Assembly (NCBI RefSeq): GCF_003691365.1
Contig: NZ_CP033087.1
Span: forward strand, 386,501-450,500
Source: Commensalibacter melissae
GTDB lineage: Bacteria > Pseudomonadota > Alphaproteobacteria > Acetobacterales > Acetobacteraceae
Length of the DNA: 64,000 nucleotides
Reading direction: 5' to 3'
The notes below the pieces were generated by a model. The model had not been told where the DNA came from and searched no databases. It saw only the letters and a list, made by a program, of their open reading frames with translations. The first letter of the stretch is position 1, and each line of letters starts with the position of its first letter. The translations under genes were made by a program, and so were the position numbers. Shown here piece after piece: positions 27,424 to 35,936 of this stretch.

Positions 27424-28611
27424 ATGGATTTTTCAGGAAAAAACAAGATAAAAGAAAAGGTGATTTACCTTGATTATCAATCGACCACACCGTGTGACGA
27501 ACGTGTTGTTGAAGCGATGCTACCCTATTTTGTGCATAATTTTGCAAATGCTAATTCAGAGCATATATTGGGTAAATATGTTGCTAAAACCATTGATAAG
27601 ATTCGTGCCGACATTGCCGAAATGCTCGGGGTGGTTTCTCAAGAAATTATTTTTACCTCTGGTGCGACTGAATCCAATAATATTGCCTTGCAGGGTAGTG
27701 TGCGTTATCTAATTGATCATTATCCCAAGACCAAACGGGTTATCACGATTGCGACTGAACATAAATCTGTTCTTGAAACAGTCCAGAATTTACAGTCCAT
27801 TGGTGCTGATCCTTTTATTTTGCCAGTTCAATCCGATGGATTGATTGATCCTGATAGTTTGAAAGCGGCATTGCAGGTTCCAACAATATTAGTCAGTGTC
27901 ATGGCCGCTAATAATGAAACAGGAGTTATCCAGAACATTCCTTATTTGTCGGCATTGTCTCATGAATATGGCGCTCTTTTTCATTGTGATTTGTCTCAGG
28001 CTTGTGGAAAAGTATCTGAAAAAATCCAGTTGCGTTCCTGGGGAATTGATCTTGCCTCAATTTCCGGGCATAAAATTTATGGGCCCAAAGGAATTGGCAT
28101 TTTATATGTAAAACGTAAACCTCGGGTAAGGGTGGAACCTTTATTTTATGGAGGATATCAGGAACGAGGAATTCGATCAGGAACTTTGCCAGTTCCCTTG
28201 ATTGTTGGTTTGGGTAAGGCATTTTCGCTATTCCAGAATGAGGGAAATGAAGAGATCAGGCGTTTAGCGTCTTATAAACGTTTTTTGATAAATGAATTGC
28301 AGGCAAGAATTCCACAAGTTAAAATTAATGGATCAATCGAATATGCCTTGTCAAATTGTGTTAATCTACAATTTCCAGAGGTTAAGGCCCTTGATCTTTT
28401 GGCAAGAATTCCACATTTATGTTTATCAACAGGTTCAGCGTGCAATCATGTTTCTATGCCATCCTATGTTTTACAATCCATGGGATTGTCAGAACAAGAA
28501 GTTTTATCTAGTATCCGTCTTTCTTTTGGTCGGATGACAACAAAACAAGAAGTTGTTGAAACCGTTCATGACCTTTATTCAGCATGGTATGATGTAAGAA
28601 AAGGGACATGA
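27424..28611 (+). CDS. Cysteine desulfurase, IscS/NifS type (second of two)
   Basis: A 395-aa enzyme closer to IscS: VIYLDYQSTTPCDERVVEAM, FTSGATESNNIALQG, TEHKSVLET, ANNETGV, the PLP lysine Lys217 in SGHKIYGPKGIGI, and the mobile-loop catalytic Cys340 in STGSACNHVSMPSYVL. Expected role: sulfur donor for iron-sulfur clusters and tRNA thiolation. Downstream are a [2Fe-2S] ferredoxin (47 bp) and mnmA, so the operon gathers a sulfur donor, an electron carrier and a sulfur acceptor. No iscU, hscAB or iscA lies here, so the rest of the iron-sulfur assembly set is elsewhere. Confidence 0.93.
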   Translation: MDFSGKNKIKEKVIYLDYQSTTPCDERVVEAMLPYFVHNFANANSEHILGKYVAKTIDKIRADIAEMLGVVSQEIIFTSGATESNNIALQGSVRYLIDHYPKTKRVITIATEHKSVLETVQNLQSIGADPFILPVQSDGLIDPDSLKAALQVPTILVSVMAANNETGVIQNIPYLSALSHEYGALFHCDLSQACGKVSEKIQLRSWGIDLASISGHKIYGPKGIGILYVKRKPRVRVEPLFYGGYQERGIRSGTLPVPLIVGLGKAFSLFQNEGNEEIRRLASYKRFLINELQARIPQVKINGSIEYALSNCVNLQFPEVKALDLLARIPHLCLSTGSACNHVSMPSYVLQSMGLSEQEVLSSIRLSFGRMTTKQEVVETVHDLYSAWYDVRKGT

Positions 28612-28658
28612 GTTAAAATCAGAATATTAATTGGTTTTTAAATAAGGAATTCTATAAA

Positions 28659-28973
28659 ATGCCACACATAGTTTTTATTGAACAAGATGGAACACGTCGT
28701 GAGGTGGATGCTCCTGTAGGGCTTTCAGTATTGGAAATAGCGCATAAGCATGGAATTGATCTTGAAGGTGCTTGTGAGGGATCATTGGCTTGTGCGACCT
28801 GTCATGTAATTGTTGATGAATCATGGTGGGATAAATTAAAGCCTGCTGCAGAAGAAGAGGAGGAGATGCTGGATATGGCTTTTGGGTTGGAAAGGACCTC
28901 TCGATTGGGTTGTCAGATTATTATGACAGAAGAATTAGATGGTTTAGTTGTTCGCTTGCCAAAGTTATCCTGA
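28659..28973 (+). CDS. fdx: [2Fe-2S] ferredoxin, Isc type
   Basis: A 104-aa adrenodoxin-type ferredoxin. Cluster ligands are Cys39, Cys45, Cys48 (CX5CX2C in [13 protein letters not shown]) and Cys85 (SRLGCQI). The WWDKL and [16 protein letters not shown] stretches are typical of ISC-system ferredoxins, which give electrons to sulfur reduction on the scaffold. ATG 28659 is preceded by an AAGGAA-type site (28645). The stop is 4 bp before the likely mnmA start. Confidence 0.93.
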   Translation: MPHIVFIEQDGTRREVDAPVGLSVLEIAHKHGIDLEGACEGSLACATCHVIVDESWWDKLKPAAEEEEEMLDMAFGLERTSRLGCQIIMTEELDGLVVRLPKLS

Positions 28974-28977
28974 ACCA

Positions 28978-30039
28978 ATGCGTATTATGATTGCAATGTC
29001 GGGCGGAGTGGACAGTTCCGTTACGGCTGCTCTTCTAAAAGAACAAGGCCATGAGGTTTTTGGTGCCACCTTGCAGCTTTATGATGCGCGAGGTGTGGTT
29101 AAAAAAGGTGCCTGTTGTGCAGGTCAGGACATCAGGGATGCACGTAGGGTATCAGAAAAGCTGGGTATCCCGCATTACGTTATCGATGCAGAAGACCGTT
29201 TTCAAACAACGGTAATTGAACGTTTCGCACAATCTTACCAAAAGGGAGAAACGCCTGTTCCATGTATTGCCTGTAATCAGGGAGTCAAATTTACGGATTT
29301 ATTGACAATGGCGCGAGAGCTTGGGGCAGAAGCGATGGCAACAGGTCATTATGTGCGTCGAATTGTGGGAAAAAATGGTCCAGAGTTGCACCGTCCAGTT
29401 GATTTAAGTCGAGACCAATCATGGTTTTTATTCGCCACCACCCTCGAACAGCTTGAATATTTGCGTTTTCCTTTAGGGGACATGCCAAATAAAGATAAAG
29501 TTCGAGAAGAAGCCGAACGTTTTCATTTGGCTGTTGCTCAGAAGTCGGATAGCCAGGACATATGTTTCGTTACAGATAATTCTTATATAAAAATTGTTGA
29601 GAAATTGGCACCAGAAGGTGTTATGCCAGGCGAGATAGTTGACGAGCAGGGCGTTGTGATTGGTCATCATGAAGGTATTGCTAAATATACCATTGGTCAA
29701 ACAAAACGGTTGGGTAATCTTGCCATGCGGGATGGGCAGCGACAAATGGTGTTACGAATTGAATCCGAAAAAAGAAGAATCGTTATTGGTCCAAAACAAA
29801 ACAATATTTGTCAAACATTCTATTTACGCGATTTGAACTGGCTTATTCCTGTGCCTACTGAATTTTTATATTGTAATGTTCAGATTCGTGCGCGGGATCA
29901 GGAACGACCTGCTAAAGTTATAATTGAAAAAAAGGATAAGGTAAGAGTAGAATTGGAAACGGCTGCTAACCCAGCACCTGGTCAGGCATGTGTTTTTTAT
30001 CAAGGGACACGTGTTTTAGGAGGTGGATTTATTCTGTAA
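28978..30039 (+). CDS. mnmA: tRNA-specific 2-thiouridylase MnmA
   Basis: MnmA adenylates and thiolates U34 of tRNA-Lys, -Glu and -Gln. The PP-loop MSGGVDSSVTAALL is right at the N-terminus. The catalytic cysteines lie in PCIACNQGVKF and DSQDICFV, and the GHYVRR and KDKVRVELE blocks are present. I choose ATG 28978, immediately before the PP-loop motif and 4 bp after the ferredoxin stop, giving 353 aa; a frame extending back to 28948 would overlap fdx and adds nothing conserved. Position after cysteine desulfurases suggests direct sulfur delivery. Confidence 0.94.
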   Translation: MRIMIAMSGGVDSSVTAALLKEQGHEVFGATLQLYDARGVVKKGACCAGQDIRDARRVSEKLGIPHYVIDAEDRFQTTVIERFAQSYQKGETPVPCIACNQGVKFTDLLTMARELGAEAMATGHYVRRIVGKNGPELHRPVDLSRDQSWFLFATTLEQLEYLRFPLGDMPNKDKVREEAERFHLAVAQKSDSQDICFVTDNSYIKIVEKLAPEGVMPGEIVDEQGVVIGHHEGIAKYTIGQTKRLGNLAMRDGQRQMVLRIESEKRRIVIGPKQNNICQTFYLRDLNWLIPVPTEFLYCNVQIRARDQERPAKVIIEKKDKVRVELETAANPAPGQACVFYQGTRVLGGGFIL

Positions 30040-30157
30040 AAATTTAATTTGATATTACTTTAGGTTAAACTTTACTTTTAAAGTGAATTTCAGTTATTAA
30101 ATCAAATATTATTTTAGTAAGTTAATAAATTATTTAACGTAGCGAGATTTTCCGTTG

Positions 30158-31174
30158 ATGCACTGTTTTTATGTAGGTTCCAAACGATTTTCTTTCATTG
30201 TATGGCTGATTGCAATTTTTGCTTTGATATGTTTTTTCAACTTACGAAGTGCTAATGCGGAATTTCGAATTGGATGGAAAAATCAAGCTGATATCGCTAA
30301 TTTTATTCAATTGGATGAAAAACATCAAAAAGTTGCCAGGGAAACAATAGCCTGGAAAAAATATGACGATGATTTTAAAGCCTTACATAATTTGTCTATT
30401 GGTCAGGTTGATGCCGTTCCAGTAGATATGGTTACTTTTTTGTCAGTTATAACGGTTGGTTTGCAGGGACGTGTAATCGCGATTGATCGGCAATATGGTA
30501 AAGAAAGCGCCTTAATCGTAAAAAGCCAGAAACATATAGATACTCCTCAAGATCTGGTTGGTAAAAATATTGCGGTACCTTTCATGACAAGCAGTTATTA
30601 TAGTCTGTTACGTTATTTGCAGCATAATGATATTCCTGTTGAAAAAATTCATCTAGTAAATATGAATTATAATGAAATTACACAAGCTTGGCAGAAAAAT
30701 GAAATTGATGGGGCCTACGCTGACGGAACTACAGTTTTACCGTTCGTCAAGGATGGACATGTATTAGTAGATTCATCACAGTTGGCAAAATGGGGGTATC
30801 CAACATATCAGGTATGGGTTGTGATGGATGAGATTATTTCAGATCAACCTTTTTGGATGGAAAGTTTTGTAAAAAAAATATTGAAAAATATCGATGATAA
30901 TAGGCGAAATATAGCCTATTTCACTCCTCAGTCTCCGGAGGTTGGCCAGCTTGCCCAATTATTAGATAAATCACCGGAAGTAGTTTGCAGCTTGTTAAAA
31001 CAGCAGACTTATCTTGATAAAACTCAGCAATCTTTAATATTGTCACGTTATTTGTCGAAGGAGTTTGATGAAATAGGTTTGTTTATGAAAGCTCAGAAAA
31101 TTATGCCTGATATTTTACCTGATTACCTGATTTATGTTTATGACAGTTTTATAAAAAATAACAAAAATAATTAA
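30158..31174 (+). CDS. Orphan ABC-type periplasmic binding protein (NMT1/SsuA/TauA-like)
   Basis: A 338-aa protein with an N-terminal signal or membrane segment (about 12-36, ending ANA) and a type 2 periplasmic-binding fold: FRIGWKNQADIANFIQ, NLSIGQVDAVPVDMVTFLS, PQDLVGKNIAVPF, EIDGAYADGT. Relatives bind taurine, alkane sulfonates or thiamine precursors. No permease or ATPase gene is next to it, so it may share a transporter elsewhere. ATG 30158 follows a TTG at 30155; either could be used. The ligand is unknown; SsuA/TauA similarity is inferred from pattern only. Confidence 0.75.
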   Translation: MHCFYVGSKRFSFIVWLIAIFALICFFNLRSANAEFRIGWKNQADIANFIQLDEKHQKVARETIAWKKYDDDFKALHNLSIGQVDAVPVDMVTFLSVITVGLQGRVIAIDRQYGKESALIVKSQKHIDTPQDLVGKNIAVPFMTSSYYSLLRYLQHNDIPVEKIHLVNMNYNEITQAWQKNEIDGAYADGTTVLPFVKDGHVLVDSSQLAKWGYPTYQVWVVMDEIISDQPFWMESFVKKILKNIDDNRRNIAYFTPQSPEVGQLAQLLDKSPEVVCSLLKQQTYLDKTQQSLILSRYLSKEFDEIGLFMKAQKIMPDILPDYLIYVYDSFIKNNKNN

Positions 31175-31491
31175 TTGATTTTATATTTTTTTTTACATTA
31201 AATTGAAAAATATAAAGAAATTAATGTAGGATTAAAAAATTTATTAACTGTTCCAAGTGTAATATTTTAATAATAATTATCTTATTTTTGTTTTTTATCT
31301 GAATAAAATTAATAGATTACTAATTTGAATTTCATGTTTAAAAAAAGAATATGTTGAGATTTAATGTTTTAAATAATATGAAATCTTTTATTATTGATGT
31401 ATTTGATTTACGTTGTGATTTCCAGACTGTTATTTCATTGCGTAATGTTTTCTAATTAATTCCTGTTCTTAAACCGGAGAGCCTTTGGGTT
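31175..31491. other. AT-rich spacer, nothing recognised
   Basis: 317 bp of very AT-rich sequence between the binding protein and the O-antigen ligase-like gene. No ORF, repeat or operator could be supported; it presumably carries the promoter of the downstream operon. Confidence 0.5.
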
Positions 31492-32817
31492 ATGGAATCT
31501 GTCCGTAAGTTTCTCAATAAGTCGACACTGTTCGCTGTTTTAATTTTGCCTGTTTTTTTAACGCACTTACGGGGTATAGCGGATGGGTTAATCAGTTATA
31601 TAGCAATATGTTTTGTAATTTACTCTTTTATCAACAAACAATGGGACTGGGGAAAACAAAATTGGGTGATTATTGCATTTCTCTGGTGGGGGTGGATTTT
31701 ATTGTGTACTATTCCCTTTGGATTGTTTCAATATAACATAATGATGATCCAGGCTTTAGTGTTAATTCGTTTTATTTTTTTTGCTGCGGCACTTCAGGTC
31801 TGGGTTTTAACTGATGAGAAATACAGGCGATGGCTATCTTATGTTTTGATTGCCTGTGCGATTTATATTATTTTGAATATGCTTTGCCAGCTTATTACAG
31901 GATATAATATTTTAGGAGCGCCACGTTATTTCGATGGTACACTGACAGGTCCATATCATCATCCTAGAGCGGCAGGGCCATTGGCCAGGTTACTGTTGCC
32001 AATTATTTTAAGTTTGAGTATTTATTGCATTTATCGTTTAAAAGGATGGCGGGGAAATCTGGTCGCTTTATTCATTATCTTATTTGCTACACTGATGATG
32101 GCTTTTGCCGGTCAAAGAATGCCATTTATTCTTTTTGTTTTCGGAATAGTTGTATCCTTGTATTGGTTACGTCCCTTACGGACAATCGTTTTGTCAATGT
32201 TAATTTGTATTCCATTGATACTGGGTGCAACATCAATTTTATCGCCTAAGAGCTATCATCATTTGGTGACTTTATTTATCCATCAAATGGCACATTTTTC
32301 CTCTGATAATTATGGATTGATCTATACACGGGCGATGATTATGGGATTGTCAAATCCCTGGACGGGTTTGGGATATGATGCCTATCGTCATTTTTGTGCC
32401 AATCCGATTTATTTTCATGGATTATCCTTTTGGGGAATTGCAATTGGACATGGGGATGGGAAAGGGGCAGAGATTTGTTTGCCCCATCCTCATAATCATT
32501 ATATTGAAATGTTTGTAAATGCAGGAATTCCCGGATTAATCTTGTTTTGTTACATGGTATTTTTATGGTGGGTTAATTTGGTAAAGGGATTAACGTCCAA
32601 ATTGCTATCATTGAAAGATGCGGTTAAAAATTCCTGGCGTGTTGGATTATTTGCTGCGGTTTTAGTTCACGAATGGCCATTTGCGGCTGGAGGAAGTTTC
32701 GGGAATTTACCCTTGGGAGGATGGTTTTTTCTACTTTTGGGACTAGGTTTATCTTATAGTTGGGATTATGGTAATCATAAGGCAGCATTGAAGGTTTATA
32801 ATGGAATTGGATCATAA
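31492..32817 (+). CDS. O-antigen ligase/Wzy_C family membrane protein
   Basis: A 441-aa polytopic inner-membrane protein with about 10-12 hydrophobic segments and one large periplasmic loop (about 240-340) containing GLIYTRAMIMGLSNPWTGLG and LPHPHNHYIEMFVNAGIPG. The HPHNHYIEMFVNAGIPG block is the family's conserved periplasmic histidine motif. Members ligate O-antigen to lipid A-core or polymerise repeat units. It ends inside the first 17 bp of the CobW-type GTPase gene, so the two are probably co-transcribed although functionally unrelated. Confidence 0.88.
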   Translation: MESVRKFLNKSTLFAVLILPVFLTHLRGIADGLISYIAICFVIYSFINKQWDWGKQNWVIIAFLWWGWILLCTIPFGLFQYNIMMIQALVLIRFIFFAAALQVWVLTDEKYRRWLSYVLIACAIYIILNMLCQLITGYNILGAPRYFDGTLTGPYHHPRAAGPLARLLLPIILSLSIYCIYRLKGWRGNLVALFIILFATLMMAFAGQRMPFILFVFGIVVSLYWLRPLRTIVLSMLICIPLILGATSILSPKSYHHLVTLFIHQMAHFSSDNYGLIYTRAMIMGLSNPWTGLGYDAYRHFCANPIYFHGLSFWGIAIGHGDGKGAEICLPHPHNHYIEMFVNAGIPGLILFCYMVFLWWVNLVKGLTSKLLSLKDAVKNSWRVGLFAAVLVHEWPFAAGGSFGNLPLGGWFFLLLGLGLSYSWDYGNHKAALKVYNGIGS

Positions 32818-33829
32818 AGAAAAAAATAAAATACCTGTAACTGTTCTGACGGGTTATTTAGGAGCGGGGAAGACAACTTTACTAAACCGTATTCTAACGG
32901 AACAGCAAGATAAAAAATATGCCGTTATTGTTAATGAATATGGTGAATTAGGTATTGATAATGATTTAATAGTCGATGCGGATGAAGAAATATTTGAGAT
33001 GAGCAACGGATGTGTCTGTTGTACAATTCGAGGCGATTTGGTTCGTATTCTTAACAAGCTTATTCAAAGACAAAGAAGTTTCGATGGAATAATTATTGAA
33101 ACCACAGGGTTAGCTGATCCTGCGCCCGTAGCACAGACTTTTTTTGTTGATGAGGATATTCGTAACAAAACTCGTCTTGACGCGGTGATTGCTGTAATTG
33201 ATGCGTTTCATGTAATGAAGACATTGGATGAAAGTAAGGAGGCAGTTAATCAAATTGCTTTTGCGGATGTAATCTTGTTGAATAAAGTTGATCTGGTTGA
33301 TAGGGGATCATTAATTGCTATAAAAAAAAGAATTCGTACAATCAATCCGATGGTTGCTTTATATGAAATGGAAAAAGGGAATATTTCCCTTATGAAAATT
33401 CTGGATCTTGGGGGGTTTGATTTAAATAGAGCCTTGACGTTAGAGCCCAAATTCTTATCATCCCATGACCATGACCATGACCATGACCATGACCATGACC
33501 ATGACCATGACCATGTACAACATTCTCATGGTGATGGTGTGACGAGTATTTCACTTATGGAAGATAAACCATTAGATGGAAAACGTTTTAATTTATGGAT
33601 GTCCATGGTTCTTCAGAAATTTGGAAAGGATATATTGAGAACCAAAGGAATTATGAATTTTAAGCATGACGATCGATGTTTTGCATTTCAAGCTGTTCAT
33701 ATGATGGCAGAGGGAAATTTCATCCGTTCTTGGAAGACAAATGAGGATCGTTGTTCCAGATTGGTTTTTATTGGCCGGAATTTAGATGAGAAATCTCTAC
33801 GTGAGGGATTTTTTAAATGTATAGATTAA
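32801..33829 (+). CDS. CobW/COG0523 family GTPase with His-Asp-rich metal-binding stretch
   Basis: A 342-aa G3E GTPase. Walker A is GYLGAGKT (18-25), the metal-binding CxCC is Cys71-Cys73-Cys74 (GCVCCTIRGDL), ETTGLADP is the switch region and NKVD the guanine-specificity motif. Between the GTPase and the C-terminal CobW domain is a tract of eight HD pairs followed by HVQHSHGDG (about 222-246). COG0523 proteins deliver Zn, Co or other metals to client enzymes. It overlaps the O-antigen ligase gene by 17 bp and is followed after 7 bp by a WD40 protein, a pairing found in other Alphaproteobacteria. Two CDF metal exporters follow, which supports a metal role. Confidence 0.93.
   Translation: MELDHKEKNKIPVTVLTGYLGAGKTTLLNRILTEQQDKKYAVIVNEYGELGIDNDLIVDADEEIFEMSNGCVCCTIRGDLVRILNKLIQRQRSFDGIIIETTGLADPAPVAQTFFVDEDIRNKTRLDAVIAVIDAFHVMKTLDESKEAVNQIAFADVILLNKVDLVDRGSLIAIKKRIRTINPMVALYEMEKGNISLMKILDLGGFDLNRALTLEPKFLSSHDHDHDHDHDHDHDHDHVQHSHGDGVTSISLMEDKPLDGKRFNLWMSMVLQKFGKDILRTKGIMNFKHDDRCFAFQAVHMMAEGNFIRSWKTNEDRCSRLVFIGRNLDEKSLREGFFKCID
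33464..33511 (+). repeat. (CATGAC)8 hexanucleotide tandem repeat
   Basis: Eight exact CATGAC units encode the His-Asp tract of the CobW-type GTPase. Because the unit is two codons, slippage would change the number of metal-binding residues without breaking the frame. Confidence 0.95.
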
Positions 33830-33836
33830 CAAATCT

Positions 33837-34919
33837 GTGACTGGAAAGTATGGAATGAATCAGCCGTTACAATTAATCGAAAGTCGGGGTTCTTTTAAAA
33901 AAGTGGAAGGCACGATTATCGCTTGTGCTACATCTTGGGATGAACAGTATAGTGCTTTTGCAACGGCAGATGGAGATTTGTGGATTATTCCTTTGATTCA
34001 CAATAATGATCCAGATTATTGGTATAAAGTTCAACCTCATGATGGAGGGATTTTATCTTTATCACAAGATTTGACCTTTTCAGGTTTTGTTACTTCTGGT
34101 GATGATAATAAACTAATAAGAATCATTCCCGGGAAGGAACCTCAACAATTATTAAAATCCAGACGTTGGATTGATAAAATCGTTTCTTGGACTGATAAGG
34201 AAAGGGAACAAAATAAAATCGCTTTTATTACAGGAAAAGAAATTCATTTATATAAAGATAATTTTACAGAGCCATATAGAATTTTTGAACATTCTTCTGG
34301 AGTTAGTGATTTGGTTTTCAGTTTGGATGGTGCAAAAATAGCCAGTTCTTATTATAATGGTGCCACTTTATGGTCTGCTGATTATAAAAATCCTGTAAAA
34401 ATTAAGGATTTTACATGGAAAGGTAGTCATACAGGGATCACTTTACATCCTAAAGAAGAGGCGTTGGTAACATCAATGCAAGATCATGATTTACATGGTT
34501 GGCGTATTTCAGACGGACACAATATGCGAATGAGTGGATACCCAACCAAAGTAAAATCTCTAAATTTTTCATCTGATGGAAAATGGTTGGCAACCAGTGG
34601 AGCTGAACCGGTGGTTTTATGGCAGTTTTTTGGAGGCGGTCCAATGGGAAAACCTCCTGTGGAATTGCCTGGTATTCCTGGAAGTTGTTGTATGGTAGTG
34701 GCATGTCATCCGACCTATGATATGGTTGCTGCTGGATTTTTGGATGGTAGTATATTATTAATCGGAATCAGCGACGAGAAAGTTATTCCGGTAAATTTAG
34801 GATCTAAAAAATCTATTGGAGAAATTACGGCTTTACAATTTAATAAAGAAGGCAGTTTATTAAATATTGGCACTGATGATGGCTATATTATTCTAATTGA
34901 TTTATCTGAAAAAAAATAG
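33837..34919 (+). CDS. WD40-repeat beta-propeller protein
   Basis: A 360-aa protein made of about seven WD40-like blades, for example GGILSLSQDLTFSGFVTSGD, VSDLVFSLDGAKIASSYYNG and VKSLNFSSDGKWLATSGAEP. No signal peptide is seen, so it is cytosolic. The frame starts with GTG at 33837, with ATG 33855 as an alternative. Its place directly behind the CobW GTPase suggests a scaffold or client role in metal delivery; this is inference from neighbourhood. Confidence 0.85.
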   Translation: MTGKYGMNQPLQLIESRGSFKKVEGTIIACATSWDEQYSAFATADGDLWIIPLIHNNDPDYWYKVQPHDGGILSLSQDLTFSGFVTSGDDNKLIRIIPGKEPQQLLKSRRWIDKIVSWTDKEREQNKIAFITGKEIHLYKDNFTEPYRIFEHSSGVSDLVFSLDGAKIASSYYNGATLWSADYKNPVKIKDFTWKGSHTGITLHPKEEALVTSMQDHDLHGWRISDGHNMRMSGYPTKVKSLNFSSDGKWLATSGAEPVVLWQFFGGGPMGKPPVELPGIPGSCCMVVACHPTYDMVAAGFLDGSILLIGISDEKVIPVNLGSKKSIGEITALQFNKEGSLLNIGTDDGYIILIDLSEKK

Positions 34920-34964
34920 TTGTAAAAAATAATCAGCCATATCCTTTTTTCTGTCCAAGATTTA

Positions 34965-35006
34965 TTTATATGGATGAGATATCATTTTATATGGATGAGA
35001 TATCAT
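34965..35006. repeat. Perfect 21-bp tandem duplication
   Basis: The unit TTTATATGGATGAGATATCAT occurs twice without a gap (34965-34985, 34986-35006) in the space between the convergent WD40 and CDF genes. Each unit contains GATATC. No function is apparent; it may be a recent slippage event. Confidence 0.95.
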
Positions 35007-35042
35007 GTTTCAGAACAAGTAGTTGATCAGAATTTAAAAAAA

Positions 35043-35915
35043 TTATTCTGGTTCCACATGAATGTTTATTGAAACATTTCCAATTACTTTTTGTAAAGCG
35101 TGTTCAATACGATCACATATTTTATGGGCTTCTTTCACTCTCATTTCTCCAGACACAACCAAATGAAAATCAATAAAAATCAAATTGCCAACCTGACGAA
35201 AACGGACCATATGGAATTCTTTTGCTTCAGGGGCATTTGCCTGAATTATTTTATAAATACTGGAAATGGTTTGAGGGTCAGGAGCTTTATCCATCAAGCC
35301 ATTAATAGAATTTTTTATGATGCTAAAGCCTATACGTAAAATATTAATAGCAATGAAAAAGCCCATCAGGGCATCAAGTGCAGTCCATTGAAACATTGGA
35401 ATAAGTGTAAAACCTACAATTAATCCGATAGTTGTCCATACATCGGAAAGAACATGCTGTCCACCTGCTATAAGGACTGCAGAAAAATATTTTTTACCTA
35501 CACGAATAAGTGTTATTGCCCAGAATAGATTAACAAGTCCAGCTGTTCCATTTAGAATAATTCCTTTTAAAGGCGCCATGGGAAATTGGGGATTTTTCCA
35601 TCCTTGCCAGGCTTCGTAAAAAATTAAAATTGATGTTACTATTACTAATAAACCTTCGGCGGCGGCAGAAATATATTCGGCTTTATAGTGTCCATAAGTA
35701 TGGTTTTTATCAGCTGGTTGGGTCGAAATGGTGATTGCGAATATTTCAAAAATAGCGGCTAACACATTGATTGTTGTTTCAAGCATGTCAGAATAAAAAG
35801 CAACGCTGAGTGTTGTTTTCCATGCCAGATATTTAAGAAAAAAAACTACAATACTAACCAGAAAACTCCCAAGACTAAATAGGATTTTCTTATTCTTTAT
35901 TATTTTAAAGATCAT
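35043..35915 (-). CDS. CDF-family divalent metal exporter (FieF-like)
   Basis: A 290-aa cation diffusion facilitator with six transmembrane segments and a cytoplasmic C-terminal domain. Metal-site residues are visible in helix 2 (FYSDMLETTINVLAA) and helix 5 (HVLSDVWTTIG, the HxxxD pair). QPADKNHTYGHYKAEYISA is the conserved loop after helix 2. The family exports Zn, Fe, Mn or Co by proton antiport; helix 2 here reads DxxE rather than DxxxD, so specificity may differ from E. coli FieF. It lies 21 bp behind the second CDF gene, forming a two-gene leftward unit. Confidence 0.9.
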   Translation of the reverse strand: MIFKIIKNKKILFSLGSFLVSIVVFFLKYLAWKTTLSVAFYSDMLETTINVLAAIFEIFAITISTQPADKNHTYGHYKAEYISAAAEGLLVIVTSILIFYEAWQGWKNPQFPMAPLKGIILNGTAGLVNLFWAITLIRVGKKYFSAVLIAGGQHVLSDVWTTIGLIVGFTLIPMFQWTALDALMGFFIAINILRIGFSIIKNSINGLMDKAPDPQTISSIYKIIQANAPEAKEFHMVRFRQVGNLIFIDFHLVVSGEMRVKEAHKICDRIEHALQKVIGNVSINIHVEPE

Positions 35916-35936
35916 AAAGTAATTATAAGTTTAAGG

